A stretch of 64,000 bases of DNA, taken from the NCBI RefSeq assembly GCF_003390845.1, contig NZ_QMEK01000002.1:62001-126000 (forward strand), given 5' to 3'. The notes beneath the pieces were generated by a model. That model was not told where the DNA came from, ran no database searches, and saw only the letters and a list, made by a program, of their open reading frames with translations. Origin of the DNA: Tropicimonas sp. IMCC34043. GTDB lineage: Bacteria; Pseudomonadota; Alphaproteobacteria; Rhodobacterales; Rhodobacteraceae. Both the position numbers and the translations under genes were made by a program. Below are positions 36,616 through 46,257 of this stretch, piece after piece; positions within the stretch are counted from its first letter, which is position 1, and every line of letters starts with the position of its first letter.

Positions 36616-38229
36616 ATGGAACTCGACAGACGTATCTTTCTCGGTGGGATGGGAACGCTTCTAATTCCGACCGCCTTCCTTCCGGCCTCACCTGCCTTCG
36701 CAGTCGAACTTGACGGTACGCTGACGATCGGCATGTCTACGGAAAGCTCGTCGATGGATCCCCATTGGCACATCCAGACCGCCAACAGCTCCGTGTCGCA
36801 GCACATTTTCGACCGGATCGTCCATCTGGACAAAAACCAGATCGAAGTGCCTGGGTTGGCGGAAAGCTGGCAAAGCATCGACAGCAACACCTGGGAGTTC
36901 ACCCTGCGGGATGGCGCAACCTTCCACAACGGCGATCCGGTGACGGTGGAAGACCTGATCTTCAGCTATGAGCGGGCGAGCAACGTCCCTGGCGCTATCT
37001 TCAATCTTCGCGCCTATCTGGGAGACAAGCGCTTCGAGAAGGTCGGCGACCGCACGCTTCGCGTGATCACAGAACACGCCAACCCGATCGTTCCGCGCGA
37101 ACTCGCGACCACAGCGATCATCTCGAAAAGGATCGGTGAAACCGCGCTGCCCGAAGACTACAATTCCGGCGAGGCCTGCATCGGTTCGGGCCCGTACAAA
37201 TTTGTCGATTACGTTCCTGGCCAGGTCATCGAGCTTGAACGCAACGAGGAATACTGGGGCGAGCTTCCGGACTGGAGCCGCGTTGTCATCCGCCCCATCC
37301 CGACGGGCGGTTCGCGCGTGGCGGCGCTGCAATCGGGCGACGTCAACGTCATCGACACGGTTCCGCCTTCTGACGTGGAGCACCTGGAGAACGACTCCGA
37401 GATAGATCTAGGCCGCGGCACCGCAAACCGCATGATCTTCCTGTTCTTCGATCACGGTCGCGATGTGTCGCCTTACGCGACCGCGAAAGACGGCAGTGAA
37501 ATCCCCAATCCTTTCAAAAGCCGACTCGTCCGGGACGCTTTCGATCTGGCTATCGACAAGAAAGCGATTGCAGCGCGGATCCTGTCGGGCAACGGCGCAC
37601 CGGCCGAGCAGCTGGTCCCCGCCGGCATCTTCGGCCACAACCCCGATATCCCGCTGCGCAATGCCGATACCGCAAAGGCCAAAGCGATGCTGGAAGAGGC
37701 CGGCTATCCCGACGGATTCAAGGTAACCCTGCACGGCCCCAACGACCGGTTCATCCGCGACAGTTCGGTCATGCAGGCGGCCGCGCAGATGCTGGCGCGG
37801 ATCGGTATCGATATCGAGGTCGACGCCATGCCGGCCAACATCTTCTACAAAAGAGCCTCAAGCGGCGGCGAAGGCGGCGTGCCCGAGTTCAGTTTCTTTC
37901 TCGTTGGTTACGGGGCGGCCACCGGCGAGGTTTCCGCCGCGCTTCGCAACCTGATCCACACCTACGACGCGTCAACCGGCTTCGGGTCGAACAATCGCGG
38001 ACGCTACTCCAACCCCGAGATCGACCTGCTGATCGAGGAAGGCATGGCAACACTGGACGACGTCAGGCGCGAGGAGATCTACAAGACCTGCTGCGCGATG
38101 ACGGTCGAGGACGTTGCGGTTGTTCCGCTCTACTATCCGATCAGCGTCTGGGGAATGCAGAGCGACATCGCGTTCGAAGGTCGCTCTGACGAGCGGACGC
38201 TCGCAATGGACTTCAACGCCGCAGGCTGA
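36616..38229 (+). CDS. ABC transporter substrate-binding protein (peptide/opine/nickel family 5)
   Basis: A 537-residue periplasmic receptor of SBP family 5 (DppA/OppA-like). The N-terminus has a twin-arginine-type signal (DRRIFLGGMG, then a hydrophobic run to PAFA). Family marks are ESSSMDPHWHIQTANSSVSQ and WEFTLRDGATFHNGDPVTVED. It begins a transporter operon with permeases and a fused ATPase. A large GC hairpin separates it from the permease genes. The ligand is unknown; these receptors take oligopeptides and other amino-acid-derived compounds. Confidence 0.9.
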   Translation: MELDRRIFLGGMGTLLIPTAFLPASPAFAVELDGTLTIGMSTESSSMDPHWHIQTANSSVSQHIFDRIVHLDKNQIEVPGLAESWQSIDSNTWEFTLRDGATFHNGDPVTVEDLIFSYERASNVPGAIFNLRAYLGDKRFEKVGDRTLRVITEHANPIVPRELATTAIISKRIGETALPEDYNSGEACIGSGPYKFVDYVPGQVIELERNEEYWGELPDWSRVVIRPIPTGGSRVAALQSGDVNVIDTVPPSDVEHLENDSEIDLGRGTANRMIFLFFDHGRDVSPYATAKDGSEIPNPFKSRLVRDAFDLAIDKKAIAARILSGNGAPAEQLVPAGIFGHNPDIPLRNADTAKAKAMLEEAGYPDGFKVTLHGPNDRFIRDSSVMQAAAQMLARIGIDIEVDAMPANIFYKRASSGGEGGVPEFSFFLVGYGAATGEVSAALRNLIHTYDASTGFGSNNRGRYSNPEIDLLIEEGMATLDDVRREEIYKTCCAMTVEDVAVVPLYYPISVWGMQSDIAFEGRSDERTLAMDFNAAG

Positions 38230-38246
38230 CCCTCTTCGGGTCCTCC

Positions 38247-38276
38247 GCGCGGCCGGGTCCTCCCCCCCGGCCGCGC
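38247..38276 (+). terminator. Intercistronic hairpin after the substrate-binding protein gene
   Basis: Perfect 11-bp arms GCGCGGCCGGG (38247-38257) and CCCGGCCGCGC (38266-38276) with an 8-base loop, lying between the receptor gene and the first permease, with no T-run. Such hairpins often protect receptor mRNA so the binding protein is made in excess over the permeases; that role is inferred. Confidence 0.6.
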
Positions 38277-38297
38277 TCCCCAGCACCGGAGCCACCA

Positions 38298-39278
38298 ATG
38301 TTCGCTTCTATTCTTCAGCGGGTCGGCCAGGCTGTGTTTGTCATGTTCTGCATGACGATCGTGGTTTTCATCGGCATGAACCTGATCGGCAACCCAATCG
38401 ACCTGCTGATCTCTCCCAACGCAACGCCGGTCGAGCGCCAACGGCTCATCGCCGAGTTCGGGCTGGATCAAGCGATCTGGGTGCAATACTGGCGCTTTCT
38501 GGTCGGCTTGGCCCATCTGGACCTTGGCGTCAGCTACATCTTCAACGAACCCGCCCTGCGCGTCATCCTGCAGCGCTTCCCCGCCACGATGGAACTTGCT
38601 CTGATGGCAACGTTCCTGTCGGTTCTGATCGGCGTGCCGCTGGGGCTCTATGCCGGGCTTCGTCCCTATTCCCCTGTTTCCCGCCTGATCATGACCAGCA
38701 GCATCCTGGGCTTCTCGTTGCCGACGTTCTGGGTCGGCATGATGTTCATCCTGCTGTTCTCGGTCCAGCTTGGATGGCTGCCGTCCAGCGGACGCGGCGA
38801 GACGGTCACCGTGTTCGGCATGCAATGGTCGTTTCTGACCCTGGACGGGCTGTCGCACCTTTTGTTGCCGGCACTGAACCTCGCCCTGTTCAAAGCCTCG
38901 CTCATCTTGCGGCTCACCCGCGCCGGCGTCGCCGAAGTGCTGCCGCAGGACTATGTCAGGCTGGCCCATGCCAAGGGACTGAGCGCGCGGCGGGTCGTCT
39001 ATGTCCATGTGCTCAAGAACGTGATGATCCCGGTGGTGACCGTGGTCGGGCTGGAGTTCGGGTCGGTCATCGCATTCTCGGTCGTGACGGAAACGATCTT
39101 CGCCTGGCCCGGGATGGGCAAGCTGATCATCGACTCGATCAACAACCTCGATAGGCCGATCATCGTCGCCTACCTGATGATCATCGTGCTGCTGTTCGTC
39201 ACGATCAACCTGGTGGTCGACATTCTCTACACCGTCCTGGACCCCCGGGTTCAGTTCTCGAAAACCGGGAAACGCTAA
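38298..39278 (+). CDS. ABC transporter permease, DppB-type
   Basis: A 326-residue inner-membrane permease with six hydrophobic segments. It carries the DppB/OppB N-terminal signature (GLDQAIWVQYWRFLVGLAHL, DLGVSY) and the ATPase-contact loop (DYVRLAHAKGLSARRVVYVH). Its stop TAA shares a base with the next ATG. It pairs with the following permease in an oligopeptide-type importer. Confidence 0.93.
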   Translation: MFASILQRVGQAVFVMFCMTIVVFIGMNLIGNPIDLLISPNATPVERQRLIAEFGLDQAIWVQYWRFLVGLAHLDLGVSYIFNEPALRVILQRFPATMELALMATFLSVLIGVPLGLYAGLRPYSPVSRLIMTSSILGFSLPTFWVGMMFILLFSVQLGWLPSSGRGETVTVFGMQWSFLTLDGLSHLLLPALNLALFKASLILRLTRAGVAEVLPQDYVRLAHAKGLSARRVVYVHVLKNVMIPVVTVVGLEFGSVIAFSVVTETIFAWPGMGKLIIDSINNLDRPIIVAYLMIIVLLFVTINLVVDILYTVLDPRVQFSKTGKR

Positions 39279-40198
39279 TGCCTGTCGATCTCGTCGATCC
39301 CTTCGCCAACGAAGCGGAAGAAACCGCGCGCCCGATGCGCGACTTGATCCGATCCTATTTCCGCTCGCCGATCGGCACATTCGGACTGGTCCTGATGGTG
39401 CTGATCGTCCTCGCCGCCGTCTTCGCGCCATTTCTGTCGTTCCAGAACCCCTACGATCTTTTGCAACTCGACATTCTCGATGGCCAATTGAAGCCAGGAG
39501 AAACGTCTGCGGCGTACGGGTACCCCTACATGCTGGGTACCGACGATCAGGGGCGCGACATGTTTTCGGCCATTCTTTATGGGCTGCGCATCTCGCTCGG
39601 CGTAGGGATCCTGTCCGCCACCACCGCGGCGCTCATCGGTGCCACACTTGGCCTTGTGGCCGCCTACCATGGCGGGCGGCTCGAGAGTATCATCATGCGG
39701 CTGGTCGACTTCCAGCTTTCCTTTCCCACCATTCTCGTCGCGTTGATGATCCTCGCAGTTATGGGCAAGGGGATAGGCAATGTAATCCTTGCCCTGGTGC
39801 TGGTGGAATGGGCGACCTTTGCTCGGACCGCGCGGGGCGTCGGGCTGGTGGAAAGCCGCAAGGATTACATCGAGGCGAGCCATGTTCTCGGCGTGCCTTC
39901 ATGGCGCATCCTTTTGCGTCATCTGCTGCCCAACTGCATTCCGCCCCTGATCGTCATTGCAACCGTGCAGGTGGCACGCGCGATCTCTCTGGAAGCGACG
40001 CTGTCCTTCCTGGGCGTAGGGGTTCCGATCACCGAACCCAGCCTTGGACTGCTTATTTCCAACGGATACCAATACATGTTCTCGGGCATGTACTGGATGA
40101 GCGTCTTCCCCGGGCTGGCCCTGCTTGTGACGATCGTCGCGATCAACCTTGTCGGTGACCGCCTGCGCGACGTCCTGAACCCGAGGAAAGACACCTGA
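39278..40198 (+). CDS. ABC transporter permease, DppC-type
   Basis: A 306-residue permease with six membrane segments and a cytosolic N-terminal tail. It has the DppC-type motifs LGTDDQGRDMFSAILYGLRI and EASHVLGVPSWRILLRHLLP. It overlaps the previous and next genes by one base each, so the operon is translationally coupled. Confidence 0.93.
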   Translation: MPVDLVDPFANEAEETARPMRDLIRSYFRSPIGTFGLVLMVLIVLAAVFAPFLSFQNPYDLLQLDILDGQLKPGETSAAYGYPYMLGTDDQGRDMFSAILYGLRISLGVGILSATTAALIGATLGLVAAYHGGRLESIIMRLVDFQLSFPTILVALMILAVMGKGIGNVILALVLVEWATFARTARGVGLVESRKDYIEASHVLGVPSWRILLRHLLPNCIPPLIVIATVQVARAISLEATLSFLGVGVPITEPSLGLLISNGYQYMFSGMYWMSVFPGLALLVTIVAINLVGDRLRDVLNPRKDT

Positions 40199-42057
40199 TG
40201 GCCTTCTCAGCACAACTGCGCCCCGAGGAGACGCAGCCGATCCTTTCCGTCAGCGGTCTGACGACTTCTTTCAAAGTCGCACGTGGCTGGAAGCCGGTGG
40301 TACGCAACGTCAGCTTCGACATCGGGCCCCGCGAAACCCTGGCGGTCGTCGGCGAAAGCGGCTCCGGCAAGAGTGTCACGGCGATGTCGATAATGGGGCT
40401 TCTCAACCCGCGGACCTCTCTGATCGAAGGCGAGATCCGGTTCGACGGCACCTCTCTGACCAGGCTTTCGGATGCCAAGATCCGCAGGGTCCGGGGCTCC
40501 GACATGTCGATGATCTTTCAGGACGCGAGTCTCAACCCGGTCTATACGGTAGGATTTCAGCTGACCGAGGTCCTGCGCCTGAAACGCGGCATGTCCCGTT
40601 CGCAAGCGACAGAAGAGGCGGTGACGCTTCTTGAAAAGGTCCGCATCCCCGCGGCCCGCAAGCGTCTTGGCGACTATCCGCATCAACTGTCGGGCGGAAT
40701 GCGGCAGCGGGTGGCGATCGCCATGGCGCTGGCCTGCAAGCCGCGCCTGCTTATCGCCGACGAACCGACGACGGCGCTCGACGTCACGATCCAGGCGCAG
40801 ATCATCGAACTGATCAAACTTCTTCAGGACGAAGAGCACATGTCAGTGATGTTCATCACCCACGACATGGGCGTCGTCGCCGAAGTGGCCGACCGAACCG
40901 CGGTGATGTTCCGGGGCGACCTGGTCGAGACCGGCACCACGCAGGAAATATTCGCCCGGCCCCGCGAGGCCTACACCAAAGCGCTTCTCGCCTCGATCCC
41001 GCGGCTGGGCTCCATGAACGGAACCGACTTTCCGCAGCCCTTCGAGCTGATCGACCATCGGACGGGCGAACCTGTCGCGGCCGCGGCCACCCCCCTGCCC
41101 GCAGCCCCCGCCGGCAGCCTGTCGTTGCTCGACGTCGACCAGTTGTCGCTTCGCTTCGACGTGCGCGGCGGCTATCTCAACCGGCTGATTGGGCGGGTCC
41201 ATGCGGTGGAGGACGTATCCTTCAGCATCGCCCCGGGAGAAACCCTGTCTCTGGTCGGCGAAAGCGGCTCCGGCAAGAGCACCACGGCGCGGGCGATCAT
41301 GGGCCTGAGCTCGATGGTGCGCGGCGACATCCGGCTTGGCGGGCTGGTGGCAGCAGGGCCCAAGGCGGCACCGCGCAGCGTCTTGTGCAGGAAGCAGCAA
41401 ATGATCTTCCAGGATCCCTTCGCCAGTCTCGACCCCCGCTTTCGGGTCGGCGATCTGCTGGCCGAGCCGCTGCGATTGCACCTGAAGCTGCAAGAGACCG
41501 AGATCGAACAGAAGGTTGTCGCCCTGCTCCGCGATGTCGGCCTCAGACCCGACATGGCCCAGCGGTTCCCACACCAGTTCTCGGGCGGTCAGCGCCAGCG
41601 GATCGCCATCGCGCGCGCTCTTGCCCTCGACCCCCAGCTCGTGGTCGCCGACGAGGCCGTGTCGGCGCTCGACGTGTCGGTCAAGGCGCAGGTCATCAAT
41701 CTGATGATGGAGATCCAACGAGAACGGCAGCTATCCTATCTCTTCATCAGTCACGACATGGCCGTGGTCGAACGGATCAGCCATCGCGTGGCCGTGATGT
41801 ATCTGGGGCGGATCGTCGAGATCGGCCCGCGTCGCTCGGTCTTCGAGAACCCGTCTCATCCCTACACGCGCCAACTCATGGCCGCGGCCCCGGTGCCCGA
41901 CCCCTCGCGCCGGCAATTGCGGCGCGGGCTGGTGGCCGACGAGATCCGCTCTCCGATCCGGCCCAAAGGCTTCGCTCCGGCGCTTACACGGATGATCGAG
42001 GTCGCGCCGGACCACTTCGTCCTCGATCTGCCAGATCACGCGCCCGAGTTTCCATAG
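40198..42057 (+). CDS. Fused dual ATP-binding protein (DppD-DppF type)
   Basis: A 619-residue protein joining the two ATPases of a peptide-type importer. Each half has Walker A ([26 protein letters not shown]), a signature ([30 protein letters not shown]) and Walker B ([24 protein letters not shown]). The second Walker B reads DEA instead of DEP, a frequent variant. Fused DppDF ATPases are common in alphaproteobacteria. Confidence 0.93.
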   Translation: MAFSAQLRPEETQPILSVSGLTTSFKVARGWKPVVRNVSFDIGPRETLAVVGESGSGKSVTAMSIMGLLNPRTSLIEGEIRFDGTSLTRLSDAKIRRVRGSDMSMIFQDASLNPVYTVGFQLTEVLRLKRGMSRSQATEEAVTLLEKVRIPAARKRLGDYPHQLSGGMRQRVAIAMALACKPRLLIADEPTTALDVTIQAQIIELIKLLQDEEHMSVMFITHDMGVVAEVADRTAVMFRGDLVETGTTQEIFARPREAYTKALLASIPRLGSMNGTDFPQPFELIDHRTGEPVAAAATPLPAAPAGSLSLLDVDQLSLRFDVRGGYLNRLIGRVHAVEDVSFSIAPGETLSLVGESGSGKSTTARAIMGLSSMVRGDIRLGGLVAAGPKAAPRSVLCRKQQMIFQDPFASLDPRFRVGDLLAEPLRLHLKLQETEIEQKVVALLRDVGLRPDMAQRFPHQFSGGQRQRIAIARALALDPQLVVADEAVSALDVSVKAQVINLMMEIQRERQLSYLFISHDMAVVERISHRVAVMYLGRIVEIGPRRSVFENPSHPYTRQLMAAAPVPDPSRRQLRRGLVADEIRSPIRPKGFAPALTRMIEVAPDHFVLDLPDHAPEFP

Positions 42058-42127
42058 ACGGAGGGTGCCGAATCCTGACCCGCGAAACCTACCTCAATCA
42101 GAGAAACACGAGAAACAAGACAGATCG

Positions 42128-43345
42128 ATGCCGACATCCCCCCATACCGAACTAACTGACGCACGGATCGCAGCCGACAAGAAGGCGACGTCGGATCCGC
42201 ATGTCCAGACCACTCTGTGCCATGCCGGGCGAAACCCGGAAAAGCACAGCGGCGCCGTCAACGTACCGGTCTTCCATGCCTCGACGATCCTCTTCCCGAC
42301 CCTGGAAAAGCTGGACGGGAAAGCGAGTGCACCGGTTCGCTACGGCCGGCGCGGCACGCCGACCAGCCAGGCGCTGGAGGATACCGTCTCGGCGCTGGAA
42401 CGGGCAGAAGGCACCGTTTTGACCCCCTCGGGAGCAATGGCAATCACGGTTACGCTCCTGGCCCATGCCCGCCCTGGAGCGCACTTTCTGATCCCGGACA
42501 ACGCCTATGGCCCCTGCCGGCACACCTGCAACGAGGTGCTGAAACCGATGGGCGTCACCTTTACCTTCTACGACCCCCTGATCGGAGCCGGAATTGCGGA
42601 CCTGCTGCGGGATGAAACCGCGCTTATCTGGATCGAGGCGCCCGGTTCGCAAACATTCGAGATGCCTGACATCCGCGCGATCGTCGACGTCGCCCGCGCA
42701 AACGGAATCCGGACCGCACTGGATAACACCTGGTCGGGCGGCTACTACCTCCAACCGATCTCGATGGGCGTCGACTATTCGATCCAAGCCGGCACCAAAT
42801 ATCTGTGCGGCCATTCCGACGTCATGTCCGGCACCATCGCATGTGGACCCGGGCTGCACGAGGGTATGAAGAATTACGCCGCCCGGCTCGGCGTCTGCGT
42901 CGGCCCCGACGATGCCTATATGGTCCTTCGTGGCATGCGGACGCTTGCCGTGCGCATGCGCCAGCACCAGGATGCGGCGCTCCAGATCGCAACCTGGCTG
43001 GCCGACAGGCCCGAAGTTCTGCGCGTCATGCACCCGGGGCTGGCCACCGATCCCGGCCACACCCTGTGGCGGCGGGATTTCAGCGGTTCTTCGGGGCTGT
43101 TCGGCTTCGTCATCCGGCCCGTGGACCGGGCCAGGCTGGCGCGGATGATGGACGGGCTGCGCTTTTTCGGAATGGGCGCGAGCTGGGGCGGCTTCGAAAG
43201 CCTGCTTATCCCGACCGACCCCGCCAAGCTTCGCAGCGCGACCGAGTGGAACCCCGGCGGACAGACGATGCGGGTTCAGGTGGGTCTGGAAGAGCCCGCG
43301 GACCTGATCGCCGATCTAGAAGAGGGGCTGGCTCGGCTGGCATGA
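42128..43345 (+). CDS. PLP-dependent Cys/Met metabolism lyase (cystathionine beta-lyase-like)
   Basis: A 405-residue type I PLP enzyme of the Cys/Met metabolism family. The cofactor lysine is Lys224 in QAGTKYLCGHSD. Supporting segments are TLCHAGRNPEKHSGAVNVPV, YGRRGTPTSQALED and LDNTWSGGYYLQP. Family members cleave C-S bonds (beta-lyase) or carry out gamma-eliminations. It lies 70 bp after the transporter ATPase gene, suggesting that the imported compound, or a product of it, is a sulfur amino acid or similar substrate. The ATG at 42128 begins the homologous region. Confidence 0.87.
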   Translation: MPTSPHTELTDARIAADKKATSDPHVQTTLCHAGRNPEKHSGAVNVPVFHASTILFPTLEKLDGKASAPVRYGRRGTPTSQALEDTVSALERAEGTVLTPSGAMAITVTLLAHARPGAHFLIPDNAYGPCRHTCNEVLKPMGVTFTFYDPLIGAGIADLLRDETALIWIEAPGSQTFEMPDIRAIVDVARANGIRTALDNTWSGGYYLQPISMGVDYSIQAGTKYLCGHSDVMSGTIACGPGLHEGMKNYAARLGVCVGPDDAYMVLRGMRTLAVRMRQHQDAALQIATWLADRPEVLRVMHPGLATDPGHTLWRRDFSGSSGLFGFVIRPVDRARLARMMDGLRFFGMGASWGGFESLLIPTDPAKLRSATEWNPGGQTMRVQVGLEEPADLIADLEEGLARLA

Positions 43346-44118
43346 AACACGACGATTTCATACGAGACGGGGTCATCGGACCGGCCGGAAACAAGGCTTT
43401 GGACTCCGGGATCTCACGCAATCTGCCGGAGGGGGTGCCGAGCAACCACGCGCGCCGGGTCCGGCCGGGTGGCGTGGTGCCGACACATGACAGCCTGGTG
43501 CGGATGGGCATGAATACCGTTTCGGTGGCCTGTAGCCTGGAGCGGTTCTGCCCCCCGGCCATGCTTTGCGGCTGCACCGGCAGCAGGTTCGTCCAAGTGC
43601 CGGCAGAGGTCGACAGCGTCTCGGGCCCGATTGAGGTGGAAGTGGGCGTTGCGGCCGATCACCACCTCGCGCAGCGTCCTCGACGCGCTGAAGGCGCGCC
43701 CGGTCTGCCTCGCCGCTCGCTTGGGCCGCGAAATCCACCTGTCGATGACAACCGTCCTCGGCAGCTTCAACGTGAAGGTTCGAGCCCAAGCTTCACGCGA
43801 CGGCACGGCCCTCGCCCCGATCGGTGCCGTGGACTCGCGGCGAACCATCGATTTGGTACTCGACCACCAGGCGCCGGTGAAGGGCTGCGGCGCGGTTTCG
43901 ATCGGCGGCACAACCCGCTGACCTTCATCATCATCGCCGAGCTGGAAACCCTCCTCGGCGGGCCGGTGAAATCTTCCAATCTCGCGCTGCTCTGGGCGGC
44001 GCTCCCGGACCTCGTGCGCCTGCCCGCATCCTGCGGTGGCCAGAGATCTTTTTCGTTGCTGTCGCTCGAACCCGTCCAACTCGCCGGGGCCAGCACCAAG
44101 CAACCCGCGAAATCATGA
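43342..44118 (+). pseudogene. Decayed Asp/Glu racemase-family gene (maleate isomerase/arylmalonate decarboxylase-like)
   Basis: The start ATG overlaps the stop of the PLP gene, as an intact operon gene would. Family-like protein segments then appear in different frames: frame 1 gives IGPAGNKALDSGISRNLPEG, TVSVACSLERF and LCGCTGSRFVQ (first catalytic Cys); frame 2 gives ITTSRSVLDALKARPVCLAA (from about 43655); frame 1 again gives TFIIIAELETLLGGPVKSSN and LALLWAALP (from about 43920). At least two frameshifts are needed. The second catalytic Cys region reads SIGGTTR without cysteine. Total length fits a 240-residue gene. A sequencing error could explain a frameshift but not the lost Cys. Confidence 0.75.
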
Positions 44119-44130
44119 AAGGACCGAATT

Positions 44131-46257
44131 TTGACCGATAAACTTGCACGCCTTGCCGTGGATATTGGTGGAACGTTTACGGACATTGTTCTCGAACGCG
44201 CACCCGGCGAATTCCTGTCCGGCAAGTATCTGACGACCCATGTCGAACCCGAACGCGCCGTCCTCGAAGGGACCAAAGACCTCATCGCCAAAAGCGGCAT
44301 GAGTCCCGACCGGATTGGCCTTGTCGTGCACGGCACCACGCTTGCGACCAACGCGCTGATCGAGCGCAAGGGCGCCAAGGTCGCGCTGATCACGACCAAG
44401 GGCTTCCGCGACTCGCTGGAGATGGCCTACGAACACCGGTTCGAGGTTTCCGATCTCTACATGGAACGCCCCGCGCCGCTCGTTCCGCGCTGGCTGCGCC
44501 TGGAAATCGACGAACGCCTCGCGGCGGATGGCTCCGTGCTGCGCCCGTTCGACGCCGCCAGCCTGATGGCCCTGATCCCGCGACTGCGCGACGAAGCGGT
44601 GGAGGCCGTGGCGGTCTGCTTCCTGCATTCCTATGTGGACGGCGTCCACGAGCGGATGGCGGCAGAGATCCTGCGCCGCGAACTGCCGGAAGTGAAGATC
44701 ACCCTCTCGCACGAGATCTGCCCCGAGATCCGGGAATACGAGCGCGGCTCGACCACCTGCGCCAACGCCTATGTCCAACCGGTCATGGAAAGCTACCTGC
44801 GCCGACTGAAGGACGGCATGGCCGGCCTTGGGATCCAGAGCGAAATCATGCTCATGATGTCCTCTGGCGGGCTGTGCAGCCTCGACGTGGCGTGCGCCCA
44901 GCCGATCAAGCTGGTCGAGTCCGGCCCGGCCGGCGGCGCCGTGCTGGCGGCGAGCATCGCTGAAGAGTTGAAGATCGAGAAGGCCATCGCCTTCGACATG
45001 GGCGGCACCACCGCGAAACTGGTGCTGATCGACGACGCAACGCCACAGCAAAGCCGCAACCTCGAAGTCGCGCGGGCCTACCGGTTCCTGCGCGGCTCGG
45101 GCATGCCGTTGCGGGTGCCGGTGATCGACCTGGTCGAGATCGGCGCCGGCGGCGGGTCGCTGGCATCGGTCGATACTCTGGGCCGCGTGGCCGTGGGACC
45201 GGCAAGCGCCGGGTCGGAGCCCGGCCCCGCCGCCTATGCGCGGGGGGGAACCCGCCCGGCGGTCACCGATGCCGACCTGATCCTCGGCAAGATTGACCCT
45301 GTCGGCTTCGCCGGCGGCAACATCGCGTTGGATGCGTCGCTCTCGGCAAAGGCGCTCGACACCCATGTAGGCGAACCTGCCGGAATGGACACAAGGACCG
45401 CGGCCATCGCCGTGGTCGAAGCGGTAGACGAGAACATGGCCAACGCCGCCCGCGTCCATGCCACGGACAACGGGGCGCAGCTCGAGGGTCGGACCATGAT
45501 TGCCTTTGGCGGTGCCGCACCGATGCACGCCGCCAGGATCGCGCAGAAACTCTCGATTACGCGCATAATTGTGCCGAAAGGTGCCGGCGTGGGATCGGCG
45601 CACGGGTTCCTGCTTGCCCCGGTATCCTACGAAGCCGTCCGCACACGACTGATTCCGCTCGACATGCTCGACGAACATCAGATTGGCGCAATTTTGGCCG
45701 ACATGCGCTCGGAGGCCAAGAGCATCGTTGGCCTGGGCCTATCCGACGACACCCCGTTGACCGAAAGCGTTTCAGTCTACTTGCGCTATCGCGGACAGGG
45801 CCACGAGATCATGGTTACGCTGGAGAGAATTCCGGAGGCGGAGGCGCTGCGGCCGACGCTGTTGGCGCTGTTCAAAGAGGAATACCGCCGCCATTTCGGT
45901 CGGGTGATTCCAGGCATGGAAATCGAATGCCTGACGTGGAAGCTTGCCCTTTCGGGTCCGCGCAGCGGATCTGTACCAGTCACCGCCTCCGCCGCCCCCA
46001 CCGCCTCCGCCGTCTCCGAGGCGAAGCCGATTAAGCAGCAGGTCCTAGTGGATCTGCTGACGATGAAGGACGGCAATGCCAACGTCTACCTGCGCGCCGA
46101 TCTCGGCATCGGCACAATCGTCGCCGGCCCGGCCATCATCACCGAAGACGAGACCAATACTACGATCCCCGAGGGGTTCACCGCCCATCTGACCCGGGCT
46201 GGTCATCTGGTGCTGGAGGCGCAAGGCGCCCGCGCAAGCCAAGGAGAAGCCGCATGA
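44131..46257 (+). CDS. Hydantoinase/oxoprolinase subunit A (HyuA-type)
   Basis: A 708-residue subunit of ATP-dependent N-methylhydantoinase/5-oxoprolinase/acetone carboxylase-like enzymes. Actin-like ATP-site segments VDIGGTFTDIVLERAP and FDMGGTTAKLVLID are clear, as are LVVHGTTLATNALIERKGA and MSSGGL. The start is TTG at 44131 with AAAGGA (44118-44123) seven bases upstream. Its stop overlaps the B-subunit start in an ATGA. The reaction is ATP-driven opening or carboxylation of a small ring or ketone; the substrate is unknown. Confidence 0.9.
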   Translation: MTDKLARLAVDIGGTFTDIVLERAPGEFLSGKYLTTHVEPERAVLEGTKDLIAKSGMSPDRIGLVVHGTTLATNALIERKGAKVALITTKGFRDSLEMAYEHRFEVSDLYMERPAPLVPRWLRLEIDERLAADGSVLRPFDAASLMALIPRLRDEAVEAVAVCFLHSYVDGVHERMAAEILRRELPEVKITLSHEICPEIREYERGSTTCANAYVQPVMESYLRRLKDGMAGLGIQSEIMLMMSSGGLCSLDVACAQPIKLVESGPAGGAVLAASIAEELKIEKAIAFDMGGTTAKLVLIDDATPQQSRNLEVARAYRFLRGSGMPLRVPVIDLVEIGAGGGSLASVDTLGRVAVGPASAGSEPGPAAYARGGTRPAVTDADLILGKIDPVGFAGGNIALDASLSAKALDTHVGEPAGMDTRTAAIAVVEAVDENMANAARVHATDNGAQLEGRTMIAFGGAAPMHAARIAQKLSITRIIVPKGAGVGSAHGFLLAPVSYEAVRTRLIPLDMLDEHQIGAILADMRSEAKSIVGLGLSDDTPLTESVSVYLRYRGQGHEIMVTLERIPEAEALRPTLLALFKEEYRRHFGRVIPGMEIECLTWKLALSGPRSGSVPVTASAAPTASAVSEAKPIKQQVLVDLLTMKDGNANVYLRADLGIGTIVAGPAIITEDETNTTIPEGFTAHLTRAGHLVLEAQGARASQGEAA

